Translations under genes and position numbers: made by a program
Part shown: positions 39,463-49,224 of the stretch, piece by piece
Layout: each line of letters begins with the position of its first letter
Numbering within the stretch: position 1 is the first letter of the stretch
Source: Draconibacterium aestuarii
Lineage (GTDB): Bacteria; Bacteroidota; Bacteroidia; Bacteroidales; Prolixibacteraceae
DNA length: 64,000 bases
NCBI GenBank assembly: GCA_026671195.1
Contig: JAPOHD010000012.1
Span: forward strand, 186,001 to 250,000
Reading direction: 5' to 3'
The notes under the pieces: generated by a model
Databases searched by the model: none
What the model was told of the DNA's origin: nothing
What the model saw: the letters and a program-made list of their open reading frames with translations, nothing else

Positions 39463-42075
39463 ATGCTACATAAAATTTATTTAACCCTGTTTTTTGGGGT
39501 GTGTCTGTTTAATTTGTATGCTCAGGATTTGGATTATTCCTTGTCTGATGATTCATTGGTGAATCATTATGCCAGCATGAAACGCGCTTATTATGCTACC
39601 CGCACCGAGCTTGTTCCAAAAATTGATGGAAAGCTTGATGACGAGTGTTGGCAAAAAGTAGGATACTGGGATGGCGGATTTATTCAGCAGCAACCCCGCC
39701 AGGCTAAACCTCCGTCTCAAGAAACAGAAATCAAAATTCTTTATGACGATAAGTATTTGTATTTCGCCATTGTTGCATACGATAACGAACCTGAGAAAAT
39801 GAGTCCGTTGCTTGGGCCACGCGATGATTATACGGTTGGAGATATTGCCGGTATTGCTTTAGATTCGTACAACGATAAACAAACAGCTTTTGAGTTTAAT
39901 CTTACTTCTGCCGGGCAAAAGGTAGATTTAATGCACATGGGAGAATATGGCTGGGATTTTAACTGGAATGCGGTTTGGGACGGTAAAACCTCGGTTGGCG
40001 ATTCGGCATGGTATGCAGAAATGAGAGTTCCCTTCACTCAAATTCGTTTTGCAAACAAAGAAGAGCATATCTGGGGCATGCACATTTGGCGATACATTTA
40101 TCGGTTGAGTGAAGAAAGCCAGTGGAAATTGATTCCGATTGATGCGCCGGCTATGGTTTATATTTTTGGAGAGTTAAGGGGTATAAAAGATATTCCGTAT
40201 AAAAGGAATTTTGAGGTGATGCCTTATGGCAGTGCCAAATATCTTCCGGAAGCAAGCGATAAGTGGAAGAATGGATTTGGTGTTGACGGGAAAATTGGGG
40301 TGACATCGAATTTTACGCTGGATTATACTTTTAATCCCGATTTTGGACAGGTTGAAGCTGATCCGTCGGAACTGAACCTAACTTCGTATGAAATTTTTTA
40401 CGATGAAAAACGCCCCTTCTTTTTGGAAGGAAACAGCATTTTAGAATACAACTCAGGGAATGACATGTTGTTTTATACCCGAAGAATTGGGCACGCACCG
40501 AGCTTTGAACCTGATTATTCTGAAGAGGATGGCGAAAATATGTCGACGCCCGACAATACAACCATAATTAATGCTTTAAAGCTTACAGGTAAAAACAGAA
40601 AAGGCTTGTCTGTGGGATTTGTAAATAGTGTTACCGCCCGCGAGGAGGCAACAATAACAACTGCCAATGATAAGATTACAGAAGCGGTTGAGCCCTTTAC
40701 TAATTATACAATTGGTAGAGTTAAACAGGATTTAAATAATGGAAGTACTGTTTTGGGAGGGATATTTACTTCTACAATAAGAAATATAAAAGATGAAAAT
40801 CTGGAATTTTTAACAGGTAATTCGTTGGTTGGAGGACTAGACTTTGAGCACAACTGGCAAAATCGAAAATATTACGTTGCTGCAAAAAGTTTTGTATCGA
40901 ATATTAATGGCAGCGAAACTTCAATTGCGCGCCTTCAACGAAATTCGAGACACTATTATCAACGCGAAGATGCTGATCATCTGGAGTACGATCCAACAAA
41001 AACCAACTTGAGTGGTTGGGGTGGTGAAGTTGCAGGAGGAAAACGCAGTGGCAAGTTTGTTTATAGTGGCGAGTTGGAATGGCGTTCGCCCGGCGTTGAT
41101 CTGAACGATGTAGGTTATTTGCGACAGGCTGATTATATCGCTGAGGATTTTGATGTACAATATCGCGTAAATAAACCACGAGGAATATTGTTGAACTACT
41201 CTGTAAAATTAAGTCAGGGGCACAAATGGAGTTATGGGGGAGAAAACATATGGGACGATATGGATGTATATATAAAAATACGGTTTAAGAATTACTGGAG
41301 GTTTAATTTTTTAGTTGATCGTGTTTTTAACGAAATTAATACACGTGAACTTCGCGGAGGACCTTCGTTACGTATTGATGGAACAAATACAGTGAGGGTG
41401 TCCTTACAGACCAATTCGCAAAAAAACCTGATGCTTGCCCTCAACAAAAATTATATCAGAAACGATGACAATATAAGTAAAGAGGATAGTTATTCTTTTT
41501 TGGTTAACTGGCAAGTTAGTAATAGATTTTTATTATCAACTGAATCGGTATTTGCTAATGAGAACAACAATAATCAGTTTTTACGTTACAAAAGCATAGA
41601 TAACAAACGCAAATATGTGGTTGGATTGCTTGATAGACAAACCTTTTATACCACATTAAGGGCCGAATACTTTATTACGCCAGAGCTTTCCCTTCAGTAT
41701 TATGGCAGTCCTTATGTATCAACCGGACAGTTTCTGGATTATAGAAAAGTGGTTGATTCAAAATCATACGACCTTACAGAGCGCTACGAAGATCTTACGG
41801 TTGACGGTGGTTTGTTGATGGATGAAAACAATAATGTTTATCATGATTTTAATGATGAAGGAAGTTTCGATTTTACATTTCAGGAATTTCGTTCCAATTT
41901 TGTGGCGCGCTGGGAATATAAAACAGGTTCAACGCTTTATTTTGTTTGGACAAACAACCGCTGGCAATATCCCGATGAATATAGTACATCGATTTTTGAT
42001 GCGTTAAAAGGCATAAAAAAAGCAAAATCGGAGAACGCATTTATGATAAAACTAAGTTACTGGTTCTCTTTGTAA
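39463..42075 (+). CDS. CBM9-like/DUF5916 outer-membrane protein
   Basis: An exported 870-residue protein: signal peptide (cleavage near LYAQ), an N-terminal carbohydrate-binding-module-9-like beta-sandwich (about 45-240: PKIDGKLDDECWQKV, IKILYDDKYLYFAIVAYDNE, FEFNLTSAGQKVD) and a long DUF5916 beta-barrel-like domain (YTFNPDFGQVEADPSELNL, DEKRPFFLEGNSI) ending KLSYWFSL with terminal Leu. Such proteins are common in Bacteroidota and of uncertain role; membrane location is inferred from the barrel-type strands. Confidence 0.85.
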   Translation: MLHKIYLTLFFGVCLFNLYAQDLDYSLSDDSLVNHYASMKRAYYATRTELVPKIDGKLDDECWQKVGYWDGGFIQQQPRQAKPPSQETEIKILYDDKYLYFAIVAYDNEPEKMSPLLGPRDDYTVGDIAGIALDSYNDKQTAFEFNLTSAGQKVDLMHMGEYGWDFNWNAVWDGKTSVGDSAWYAEMRVPFTQIRFANKEEHIWGMHIWRYIYRLSEESQWKLIPIDAPAMVYIFGELRGIKDIPYKRNFEVMPYGSAKYLPEASDKWKNGFGVDGKIGVTSNFTLDYTFNPDFGQVEADPSELNLTSYEIFYDEKRPFFLEGNSILEYNSGNDMLFYTRRIGHAPSFEPDYSEEDGENMSTPDNTTIINALKLTGKNRKGLSVGFVNSVTAREEATITTANDKITEAVEPFTNYTIGRVKQDLNNGSTVLGGIFTSTIRNIKDENLEFLTGNSLVGGLDFEHNWQNRKYYVAAKSFVSNINGSETSIARLQRNSRHYYQREDADHLEYDPTKTNLSGWGGEVAGGKRSGKFVYSGELEWRSPGVDLNDVGYLRQADYIAEDFDVQYRVNKPRGILLNYSVKLSQGHKWSYGGENIWDDMDVYIKIRFKNYWRFNFLVDRVFNEINTRELRGGPSLRIDGTNTVRVSLQTNSQKNLMLALNKNYIRNDDNISKEDSYSFLVNWQVSNRFLLSTESVFANENNNNQFLRYKSIDNKRKYVVGLLDRQTFYTTLRAEYFITPELSLQYYGSPYVSTGQFLDYRKVVDSKSYDLTERYEDLTVDGGLLMDENNNVYHDFNDEGSFDFTFQEFRSNFVARWEYKTGSTLYFVWTNNRWQYPDEYSTSIFDALKGIKKAKSENAFMIKLSYWFSL

Positions 42076-42083
42076 CAAAAGTT

Positions 42084-42091
42084 TATCTTTG
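42084..42091 (+). promoter_or_regulatory. -7 element directly before the MATE start codon
   Basis: TATCTTTG matches the Bacteroidota -7 consensus. The GTG start follows after 5 bp, so transcription would begin at or next to the start codon, giving a leaderless mRNA. The -33 element is weak. Confidence 0.45.
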
Positions 42092-42096
42092 TCGCC

Positions 42097-43440
42097 GTGA
42101 AATTTCAACAGTATATTCCTTTTTACAAGCGTAACCTTGCTTTGGCATTACCAATTGTATTGTCGCAAATCGGGCAGGTTACAGTTTCGTTGGTCGATAA
42201 TATGATGGTGGGGCATGTAGGAACCACCGAGTTAGCTGCTGCTGCTTTTGCCAATAGTGTATTTATGATTGGGATGGTTTTTGGAATGGGAATTACGTTT
42301 GGACTTACTCCACTCGTAGGAAAAGCCTACGGAAATGGAGACTTGCATAAAGCCATTGTTTGGTTAAAAAATGGAGTTTTCTCGCATTTGATTGCCAGTA
42401 TGGGATTATCCATTATCATGTTTAGTGTGTATTTTCTTTTACCGCTAATGGGACAACCTGCCGAAGTTTTGAGTTTGGCTAAAACGTACTATTTATTGTT
42501 GTGTGCTTCTTATCTTCCTTTTATGTTGTTCTTTACTTTTAAACAATTTTTCGAAGGTTTGGGAAATACAAAAATGGCTATGCAAATTACTCTAACTGCC
42601 AATGTTGTGAATGTGTTTGTAAATTATGTGTTCATTTTTGGGAAATTGGGAATGCCAGCTATGGGACTAAATGGTGCCGGAATTGGAACACTGGTCTCGC
42701 GTATTATTATGCCGCTGCTTTTCAGCTTTTATGTTCTGCGCAATTCACGCTACCGAAGATATTTTGTATTGGCGCATTATCAACCTATGGTAAAAAAACA
42801 TGTACTATCGCTGCTAAAGATTGGTTTACCTATTGGATTTCAGTTAATTGTAGAAGTAAGTGCCTTTGCAATTGGGGCAGTAATGATGGGCTGGTTAGGC
42901 GAAACTCAGCTTGCAGCGCATCAGGTAGCTTTGGGCTTGGCTACGTTTAGTTATATGATTGCTTTGGGAGTTTCACAAGCCAACACAATTCGGGTAAGTC
43001 ATCAAATGGGTATAAAAGATTATATATCCTTGCGAAGGGCATCGTATGCATCTACGCATTTGGTATTGATGTTCATGACAGGTACAGCACTTATATTTAT
43101 TTTGGCACGAAATATATTGCCCTATCTTTTTACTACAGATGTTGAGGTGATTGAAATTTCCGCAGGTTTGTTAATTGTAGCAGCTATTTTTCAACTTTTC
43201 GATGGATTACAAGTAATTATGCTCAGCACGCTTCGAGGAATGGCTGACGTTACGTTTCCAATGTTTATCGCCTTTATTGCTTATTTACTGGTAGGTATTC
43301 CCACAAGCTATATCTTTGCTTTTCCGCTGAATGTTGGACCGCAGGGCATCTGGATTGGCTTTCTTGTGGGACTGAGTATTGCAGGAATCTTATTCTATCT
43401 GCGTTTTCGGAAAAATCTAAAGAAATTAGTAACCCCATAA
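42097..43440 (+). CDS. MATE family efflux transporter
   Basis: A multidrug/toxin exporter driven by H+ or Na+, in the inner membrane. The 447 residues have twelve hydrophobic segments; typical MATE stretches are LALPIVLSQIGQVTVSLVDN with MMVGHVGTTELAAAAFANS, and FEGLGNTKMAMQITLTANVV. The GTG at 42097 is chosen because the helix-1 amphipathic lead-in follows at once; the sequence before it contains a -7 promoter element. Confidence 0.93.
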   Translation: MKFQQYIPFYKRNLALALPIVLSQIGQVTVSLVDNMMVGHVGTTELAAAAFANSVFMIGMVFGMGITFGLTPLVGKAYGNGDLHKAIVWLKNGVFSHLIASMGLSIIMFSVYFLLPLMGQPAEVLSLAKTYYLLLCASYLPFMLFFTFKQFFEGLGNTKMAMQITLTANVVNVFVNYVFIFGKLGMPAMGLNGAGIGTLVSRIIMPLLFSFYVLRNSRYRRYFVLAHYQPMVKKHVLSLLKIGLPIGFQLIVEVSAFAIGAVMMGWLGETQLAAHQVALGLATFSYMIALGVSQANTIRVSHQMGIKDYISLRRASYASTHLVLMFMTGTALIFILARNILPYLFTTDVEVIEISAGLLIVAAIFQLFDGLQVIMLSTLRGMADVTFPMFIAFIAYLLVGIPTSYIFAFPLNVGPQGIWIGFLVGLSIAGILFYLRFRKNLKKLVTP

Positions 43441-43486
43441 TTTGGGTCCAAATATCAAATTGGTTTAAAATCTAAAGCAAAAAAAA

Positions 43487-43511
43487 CGGGTTATCTTCTA
43501 TTGATAACCCG
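43487..43511 (+). terminator. Putative terminator after the MATE gene
   Basis: A 9-bp perfect stem CGGGTTATC/GATAACCCG over a 7-base loop, with an A-run before it and only a weak T-run after. Confidence 0.6.
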
Positions 43512-43870
43512 ATTGTTCATAGTCTAGTTTAGTTAGATCAGAAAACTTATTAGTCTAACTGAGAAAAGGCAGTTTTTGATAAGTCTCTAATTCATTTCTT
43601 TATTAAAGCACGGCTAAGATAACATAAAATTGACTTAAATGTTAATCATTTTTAAATATTTATTAATATATGTTAAAAGATAAAGAATTATTACTGCTAA
43701 GTGTTTGGTATCTAGAAAGAACGACATGGCAAATATGTTATAAAATATTTCTATTTTATTTCTAAAATTTTATGAGAATCTTCATATTACTAGCAAATTA
43801 ATTCTTATGACAAATATCATGAAGTTTATTCCACTTGTTTACAGGATAGTTCAGCATACTTATTCCCGGG

Positions 43871-43885
43871 AAAAGTATACTTTTG
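43871..43885 (+). promoter_or_regulatory. Palindrome overlapping a -7 box before the Zn-dehydrogenase
   Basis: The perfect 14-bp palindrome AAAAGTATACTTTT (43871-43884) overlaps TACTTTTG (43878-43885), a -7 consensus match, 19 bp before the ATG. A repressor binding there would block the promoter; this is inferred. Confidence 0.45.
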
Positions 43886-43904
43886 AAAAATAAGATAAAT
43901 AAAC

Positions 43905-44942
43905 ATGAGAAAAGTTGTACTTACCGGTATCAGAGAAATGGAACTTGTTGATTCCGCCGTTCCTGAAATAAAAAACGAAAATGAGGTGAAAATAAAACTC
44001 AGTTCTATTGGTGTTTGTGGATCAGATATACACTACTATGCTGAAGGAAAGATAGGGAGTCAGGTGGTGGAGTATCCTTTTCCGGTTGGCCACGAGTGTT
44101 CCGGAGTAATTGAAGAAACAGGGGCGGGAGTAACGAATGTTAAAGTAGGCGATTTGGTTGTGGTTGATCCATCGGTACATTGCGGCGAGTGCGACCAGTG
44201 TTTGGCAGGCAGACCTCATACCTGTCGTAAAAATAAATTTTTGGGTTGCCCCGGACAATTGGATGGGTGTTTGTCGGATTATATTGTGATGCCCGATTTT
44301 ACCTGTTTCCCGGTAAACGGAAAATTGAATCCTGTACAAGCAGCTTTAATTGAACCGTTATCAATTGGTGTTTATACCGTGAAACTGGCGCAAATTAAAA
44401 GTACAAATTCTTCAGTGGGTATTTTTGGTGCAGGTCCCATTGGTTTAAGTGTATTAATGAAGTTGTTAGCCGATGGAATTACCAATATCGGGATGATAGA
44501 ACCTTTGGATTATCGTCTGGAGAAAGCCAAAGAGGTTGGTGCAAAATACCTGATTAATCCTGATACTGAAAATGTGGAGAATGAAATTGCGAAACAGGAA
44601 GGATTATTGCTTGATGTGGTTTTCGAAGCAAGCGGAGAGCAGGAAGCAATAACAAATGCCATAAATATTTTAAAGCCGGGTGGAAAACTGGTGTTGGTTG
44701 GAATTCCTCCGGATGCACAATATATTTTCGACATGGATCAAATGCGAAGAAAAGAGTTGATGGTAATAAATGTGCGTCGCCAAAATCATTGTGTTGAGGA
44801 GGCCATTGAACAGGTAGTCTCGGGTAAAATAGATGTGGAAAAAATGGTAACTCACACCTTTACACTGGAAGAAAGTAGTGTTGCCTTTGATATTGTTGAA
44901 GGGTATAAAGACGGAGCTATTAAAGCTATGATTGATTTGTAG
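43905..44942 (+). CDS. Zinc-dependent polyol/sugar dehydrogenase (medium-chain MDR)
   Basis: It oxidises a polyol with NAD(P), perhaps sorbitol, xylitol or a sugar alcohol. The 345 residues have catalytic zinc ligands Cys38 (GVCGSDIHYY), His63-Glu64 (PVGHECSG), structural-zinc cysteines 93, 96, 99 and 107 (CGECDQCLAGRPHTC), and a Rossmann motif VGIFGAGPIGLSVL. SDIHYY is typical for sorbitol/xylitol-type dehydrogenases. Single gene; the promoter lies just upstream. Confidence 0.9.
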   Translation: MRKVVLTGIREMELVDSAVPEIKNENEVKIKLSSIGVCGSDIHYYAEGKIGSQVVEYPFPVGHECSGVIEETGAGVTNVKVGDLVVVDPSVHCGECDQCLAGRPHTCRKNKFLGCPGQLDGCLSDYIVMPDFTCFPVNGKLNPVQAALIEPLSIGVYTVKLAQIKSTNSSVGIFGAGPIGLSVLMKLLADGITNIGMIEPLDYRLEKAKEVGAKYLINPDTENVENEIAKQEGLLLDVVFEASGEQEAITNAINILKPGGKLVLVGIPPDAQYIFDMDQMRRKELMVINVRRQNHCVEEAIEQVVSGKIDVEKMVTHTFTLEESSVAFDIVEGYKDGAIKAMIDL

Positions 44943-44955
44943 CAGAAGAAATGCT

Positions 44956-45771
44956 TTATTTTTTTTGAAGTTGTTTTTTCTTTTGCTGAATTAAATTTTG
45001 CTTGAAATTTCCATATGCATCAAATATAAAGCGGTTCGAGAGAATAATGCTAAAAAAGATATTGATGGTACACCCTACAAATATAGCTACCATTATCATT
45101 ACCTGATATTTAATGGCAACAGCAGGTGGGCTTCCTCCCAGAATCTGTCCGGTCATCATTCCCGGAAGTGTAACCAGGCCAATAACCGACATGTTAGCAA
45201 TCATTGGGTTTAAAGCAGCTCTGGCAGCATCTTCTATAAAAGGTCGTATCGCAATTTTACTGTTTGCGGTGTTGGTAAGTAAAAATTGATAGAGCTCTCT
45301 TTTCTCAGTGAGGCTGGTGAAGTATCTGTTTAACCCAACAATGTTATGGTTGAGAGCATTTCCGAGAACCATACCTGTAATGGGGATAAAATACCTGGCA
45401 TCGAAAACATAATCAAGCTTAAGTATAAATCCGAGGCAAAATGTATCAATAATAAGAATTGAAGTTAAACCCGCAATAAAAAAAGGAACAATAAAATACT
45501 TTCGGTTTAGCGATACTCGCCTGGTTATTGTAAATACACCCACAATTATCATTAAAAGCACCCATAAACTATTGACCCATGCATTATTTAATGTGAAAAT
45601 GAATTCGAGGTAAAGTGCCACTAAAAAAAGTTGTACGGCCATTCGAACAACGTTAATCAACACATCTTTTTCCATTCGGATCCGGAAATAATAGAAAAAG
45701 GCCATTGGAAAAATTAACAGCAGAAATCCCATAGCCAGTTCCCAAATATTGATGTCGATTATTGCATTCAT
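44956..45771 (-). CDS. FetB-like ABC transporter permease
   Basis: The 271 residues are very hydrophobic with about seven helices and carry the UPF0014/FetB pattern: GMVLGNALNHNIVGLNRY, NPMIANMSVIGLVTLPGMMTGQILGG and VAIKYQVMIMVAIF. E. coli FetB is the permease of an iron exporter that protects against oxidative stress. The stop-to-start overlap of 4 bp (45768-45771) with the ATPase shows translational coupling. Iron as substrate is inferred from family. Confidence 0.9.
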   Translation of the reverse strand: MNAIIDINIWELAMGFLLLIFPMAFFYYFRIRMEKDVLINVVRMAVQLFLVALYLEFIFTLNNAWVNSLWVLLMIIVGVFTITRRVSLNRKYFIVPFFIAGLTSILIIDTFCLGFILKLDYVFDARYFIPITGMVLGNALNHNIVGLNRYFTSLTEKRELYQFLLTNTANSKIAIRPFIEDAARAALNPMIANMSVIGLVTLPGMMTGQILGGSPPAVAIKYQVMIMVAIFVGCTINIFFSIILSNRFIFDAYGNFKQNLIQQKKKQLQKK

Positions 45772-46361
45772 AGTTCAATAATTTTATCAGAACTTTTAGC
45801 CCAGAGTTGATTGTGCGATGCAGAAATAATAGTTCTACCTTTTAACTCACCGATAACATTTATAAGAAGTTCAATTGATTTGTCATCAAGTGACGAGGTG
45901 GGTTCGTCCATTAAAATAATATCTTTTGGCTGGCTCAAACAAATTGAAATCAAAAGTCGTTGTTTCTGACCTCCACTAATTTTTGCAAAATCTTTTATTA
46001 GAATATCAGATTCTAAATCAAGTTTTTGATTGTATTCTTTAATTGCGTGTAAGTTTTGCGAGATTTCTAACAATTCAACCAACTCCATTCCATTTTTTAC
46101 AGGAAGATTAATATTCTGTGGAATAGAAATTATCTGTTTTCTGATTTCTCTAATTGTTGAATCATTAAGTACTTTCCCATTTATAATAATTTTCCCTTTA
46201 TTGGGTAAAACATATCCTTGCAAAAGGTTTAAAAGCGTTGATTTACCTCTTCCGGAAGGACCGCTTAGGCAAATTTTTTCGCCTTGATTAATAGTGATGG
46301 TCAGATTATCGAAAATTATTTTTTCGGAAAAGGAAAGGCTAATGTTTTCGAAATGAATCAT
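45768..46361 (-). CDS. FetA-like ABC transporter ATP-binding protein
   Basis: ATPase of the same exporter. From the ATG at 46361 it has 197 residues: Walker A GPSGRGKSTLLN, signature ISGGQKQRL, Walker B IILMDEPTSSLD and the switch His in ISASHNQLW. An in-frame ATG at 46385 would add eight residues. It is shorter than many ABC ATPases but normal for FetA. Confidence 0.9.
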   Translation of the reverse strand: MIHFENISLSFSEKIIFDNLTITINQGEKICLSGPSGRGKSTLLNLLQGYVLPNKGKIIINGKVLNDSTIREIRKQIISIPQNINLPVKNGMELVELLEISQNLHAIKEYNQKLDLESDILIKDFAKISGGQKQRLLISICLSQPKDIILMDEPTSSLDDKSIELLINVIGELKGRTIISASHNQLWAKSSDKIIEL

Positions 46362-46412
46362 ATCACTAAAATAGGAAGAATTCATTTGGAGTTACCTGAG
46401 ATACAAATAAAA

Positions 46413-46456
46413 AAAGAACCGTTTACTATATTTTAATCTACAGGAAACGGTTCTTT
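46413..46456 (-). terminator. gnd terminator
   Basis: AAAGAACCGTTT pairs with AAACGGTTCTTT, 12 bp perfect, and is followed on the minus strand by a T-run. A second weaker hairpin (AGGTTAG/CTAACCT) lies at 46467-46487, nearer the gnd stop. Confidence 0.75.
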
Positions 46457-46507
46457 ATTATTTAACAGGTTAGTAAGGAGCTAACCTATTTTGCTAACTC
46501 TTTTTTA

Positions 46508-47962
46508 TTACACATTGTATGTTGACGATGCTGTATCGCCACCACGTCCGGTCCAGTTGGTATGGAAAAATTCACCCCGTGGTTTGTCAATTCTTTCGTA
46601 AGTGTGCGCACCAAAATAGTCACGTTGTGCTTGCAGCAAATTAGCTGGCAAACGTTCGCTGCGGAAACCGTCGAAATAACAAAGTGCCGAAGTTAATGCC
46701 GGAACAGGAACTCCATTTGTAAGGGCAGTTGCACAAACTCTTCTCCAACCAGCCTGAGCCTCTTCAACTTTTTCTTTAAAGAATGGGTCGAGTAATAAGT
46801 TTGGCAATTCAGTATTTTTATCAAAAGCCTTTTTAATGTCGCCTAAAAATACAGAGCGGATGATACAGCCTCCGCGCCACATCAACGCGATATCTCCATA
46901 GTTTAAATCCCAGTTGTATTCCTTCGCAGCCTCCATCATTAAATTGTAGCCTTGTGCGTACGAAATAATTTTTGCGCCTAACAGTGCACTTTCAATATCG
47001 TCGATAAATTGTTGTTTATCACCTGTGAACTCAGCTTTTGGGCCGTTGATTACTTTGGCAGCTTCAACTCGTAAATCTTTTTGCGCCGATAAGCAGCGTG
47101 CAAAAACCGACTCGCCAATTAGTGTCAAAGGAATGCCCAAATCAAGCGCAGAAATTCCTGTCCATTTTCCGGTTCCTTTTTGTCCGGCCGTATCAAGGAT
47201 CATTTCAACGGTCTCTTCACCATTTTCATCTTTGTAACCTAAAATATCGCGGGTAATTTCAATTAAGTAACTGTCCAAAATGCCTTCGTTCCATTTTTTG
47301 AAAACCTGGTGCATTTCGTCGTTATTCATTCCCATCAATTCTTTCATCAACTGATAAGCTTCGGTAATTATTTGCATGTCGCCATACTCAATTCCATTGT
47401 GTACCATTTTAACAAAGTGGCCTGCACCATCGGTTCCAACCCACTCGCAGCATGGCGAACCATCTTCTACCTTTGCCGAAACTGCCTGGAAAATTTCTTT
47501 AACTGCCGGCCACGCTTTTGCCGATCCACCGGGCATAATGGATGGTCCTAAAAGTGCACCTTCTTCGCCACCCGAAACTCCGGTACCGATGTACAATAAC
47601 CCTTTACTCTCAACATATTTGGTACGACGAATGGTGTCAGGAAAATGTGAATTACCACCATCAATAATAATATCTCCCGGTTCCAGATGAGGAATTACGA
47701 GGTCAATAAAATCATCAACCGGCTTACCGGCTTTTACTAACATCATTACTTTTCGCGGTTTCTCTAACGAAGCGCAAAGTTCTTCGATTGAATGGGCACC
47801 GATGAAGTTTTTATCTGCTCCACGCCCATTTACAAACGCATCAACTTTTTCTACTGTACGGTTAAATACAGCTACAGTAAAACCTTTACTCTCCATGTTT
47901 AATACCAGGTTTTCGCCCATAACGGCTAACCCGATTAAACCAATGTCTGCTAATTTTTTCAT
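46508..47962 (-). CDS. gnd: 6-phosphogluconate dehydrogenase (decarboxylating)
   Basis: It oxidatively decarboxylates 6-phosphogluconate to ribulose 5-phosphate with NAD(P)+. From the ATG at 47962 the 484 residues carry the Rossmann start DIGLIGLAVMGENLVLN, VNRTVEK-type loop, IIDGGNSHFPDT, GTGVSGGEEGALLGPSIMPG (substrate loop), FVKMVHNGIEYGDMQ (catalytic Lys) and the C-terminal GGDTASSTYNV tail. In-frame starts upstream (47974, 48010) are less likely. Confidence 0.97.
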   Translation of the reverse strand: MKKLADIGLIGLAVMGENLVLNMESKGFTVAVFNRTVEKVDAFVNGRGADKNFIGAHSIEELCASLEKPRKVMMLVKAGKPVDDFIDLVIPHLEPGDIIIDGGNSHFPDTIRRTKYVESKGLLYIGTGVSGGEEGALLGPSIMPGGSAKAWPAVKEIFQAVSAKVEDGSPCCEWVGTDGAGHFVKMVHNGIEYGDMQIITEAYQLMKELMGMNNDEMHQVFKKWNEGILDSYLIEITRDILGYKDENGEETVEMILDTAGQKGTGKWTGISALDLGIPLTLIGESVFARCLSAQKDLRVEAAKVINGPKAEFTGDKQQFIDDIESALLGAKIISYAQGYNLMMEAAKEYNWDLNYGDIALMWRGGCIIRSVFLGDIKKAFDKNTELPNLLLDPFFKEKVEEAQAGWRRVCATALTNGVPVPALTSALCYFDGFRSERLPANLLQAQRDYFGAHTYERIDKPRGEFFHTNWTGRGGDTASSTYNV

Positions 47963-48064
47963 TTTATTTTTCATTATAATTTTTAAATTTTTAATTGTCT
48001 GTGCCGCCAATGAAGGAATCTTTGCTAAATCATCTGATAAATAGTGCCTGCATGTAAATAACGA

Positions 48065-49192
48065 CTAGGTTGAGATAGAAAATCCAAGAGCTTTCAATTT
48101 TTCCAAAGTCTTTTCTTCAATATTTCTTGCTTTTATGGTGAACGTATGAAATTCTCGTCGTACGGGATAATCGCCTCTAAGCTGTTCGAAAAGGTGTGGC
48201 GTGTCTTTTAATGCTTCATCATCGTTTTCAATGTCGTATGTTGAAAGAATTGCTTCGGCAAGAATCGAATATTCACGTCGTTGATTCCCGTCAATCTCAA
48301 TTACGGTATTCTCCGGAAGTTCAATACCCGAAGGTTCCCAATTATTTATTCCCAGATTGAAAAATTTGCTGATTGCCTGAATGCTCATTTTTGTACCGTT
48401 GGCTTTTCCATCTTTTGAATAACCTGCAATGTGAGGTGTGCCGTAATCTGTTTGATTTAATAAATCAAGATTTATTTCGGGTTCGTCTTCCCAACAATCA
48501 ACAATAAATCCAGCAATATCACTGGCCTCAATAGCGTTGTAAATCGATTCTGTATCAACAACTTCTCCCCGGCACGAATTTATAATCAGCGGCTTTTTAT
48601 TCAGATTTTGGAGAAATTCTTCGTCTACCATATGAAAAGTCGCGTCAGTACCTGTCATATTTAAAGGTACGTGAAAGGTAATAATATCAGCTTCTTTTTG
48701 AATGGTTTGCAACGAAACAAATTTCTCCGGTCCTTCGATACGTTCTCGTGGAGGATCATTCAGCAAAACGTTCATTCCCAGAATCTCACAGGTTCTTGCT
48801 ACTTTTGATCCAACGTTTCCAACACCGACCACACCAATTGTTAATCCCTCCAAATCTTTACGTTTGCGCATTGACCATGAGAAAAGGGCAGAGGCAATAT
48901 ACTGGTTTACACTTTCGGCATTACACCCCGGTGCATTCGTCCATTTAATTCCAGCTCTTTCGCAATAATCAGTATCAATGTGGTCGAAACCAATGGTAGC
49001 CGTAGCAATATATTTTACCTTCGAGCCAGCAAGTAAACTGCTGTTACAAATTGTCCTGGTACGCGTGATTATTGCATCAGCATCCTTTACAATTTCGTTG
49101 GTTGTGTCACTTCCCGGAAGATAAACCACTTCGGCAAAAGGCTCCAAAGCTCCTTTTATATAAGGTATTTTGTTATCAATTACAATTTTCAT
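48065..49192 (-). CDS. pdxB: Erythronate-4-phosphate dehydrogenase
   Basis: PdxB oxidises 4-phosphoerythronate in the DXP-dependent pyridoxal phosphate pathway. The 375 residues belong to the D-2-hydroxyacid dehydrogenase family: ATIGFDHIDTDYCERAGI, Rossmann GVVGVGNVGSKVA, NSCRGEVVDTESIY (catalytic Arg region), DCWEDEPEINLDLL (Glu) and TPHIAGYSKDGKANGT (His), the last being PdxB-specific. A C-terminal PdxB dimerisation region is present (LFEQLRGDYPVRREF). Confidence 0.93.
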   Translation of the reverse strand: MKIVIDNKIPYIKGALEPFAEVVYLPGSDTTNEIVKDADAIITRTRTICNSSLLAGSKVKYIATATIGFDHIDTDYCERAGIKWTNAPGCNAESVNQYIASALFSWSMRKRKDLEGLTIGVVGVGNVGSKVARTCEILGMNVLLNDPPRERIEGPEKFVSLQTIQKEADIITFHVPLNMTGTDATFHMVDEEFLQNLNKKPLIINSCRGEVVDTESIYNAIEASDIAGFIVDCWEDEPEINLDLLNQTDYGTPHIAGYSKDGKANGTKMSIQAISKFFNLGINNWEPSGIELPENTVIEIDGNQRREYSILAEAILSTYDIENDDEALKDTPHLFEQLRGDYPVRREFHTFTIKARNIEEKTLEKLKALGFSIST

Positions 49193-49224
49193 TAGTCTAT
49201 TCTATTTCAATTCGCCTAAATAGA

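Larger units (their letters stand above)
43441..43904. other. Intergenic region between MATE and Zn-dehydrogenase genes
   Basis: It contains a hairpin at 43487-43511 (CGGGTTATC/GATAACCCG, 7-base loop), a probable end of the MATE transcript, then AT-rich sequence without genes, and the promoter/palindrome at 43871-43885. Confidence 0.45.
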
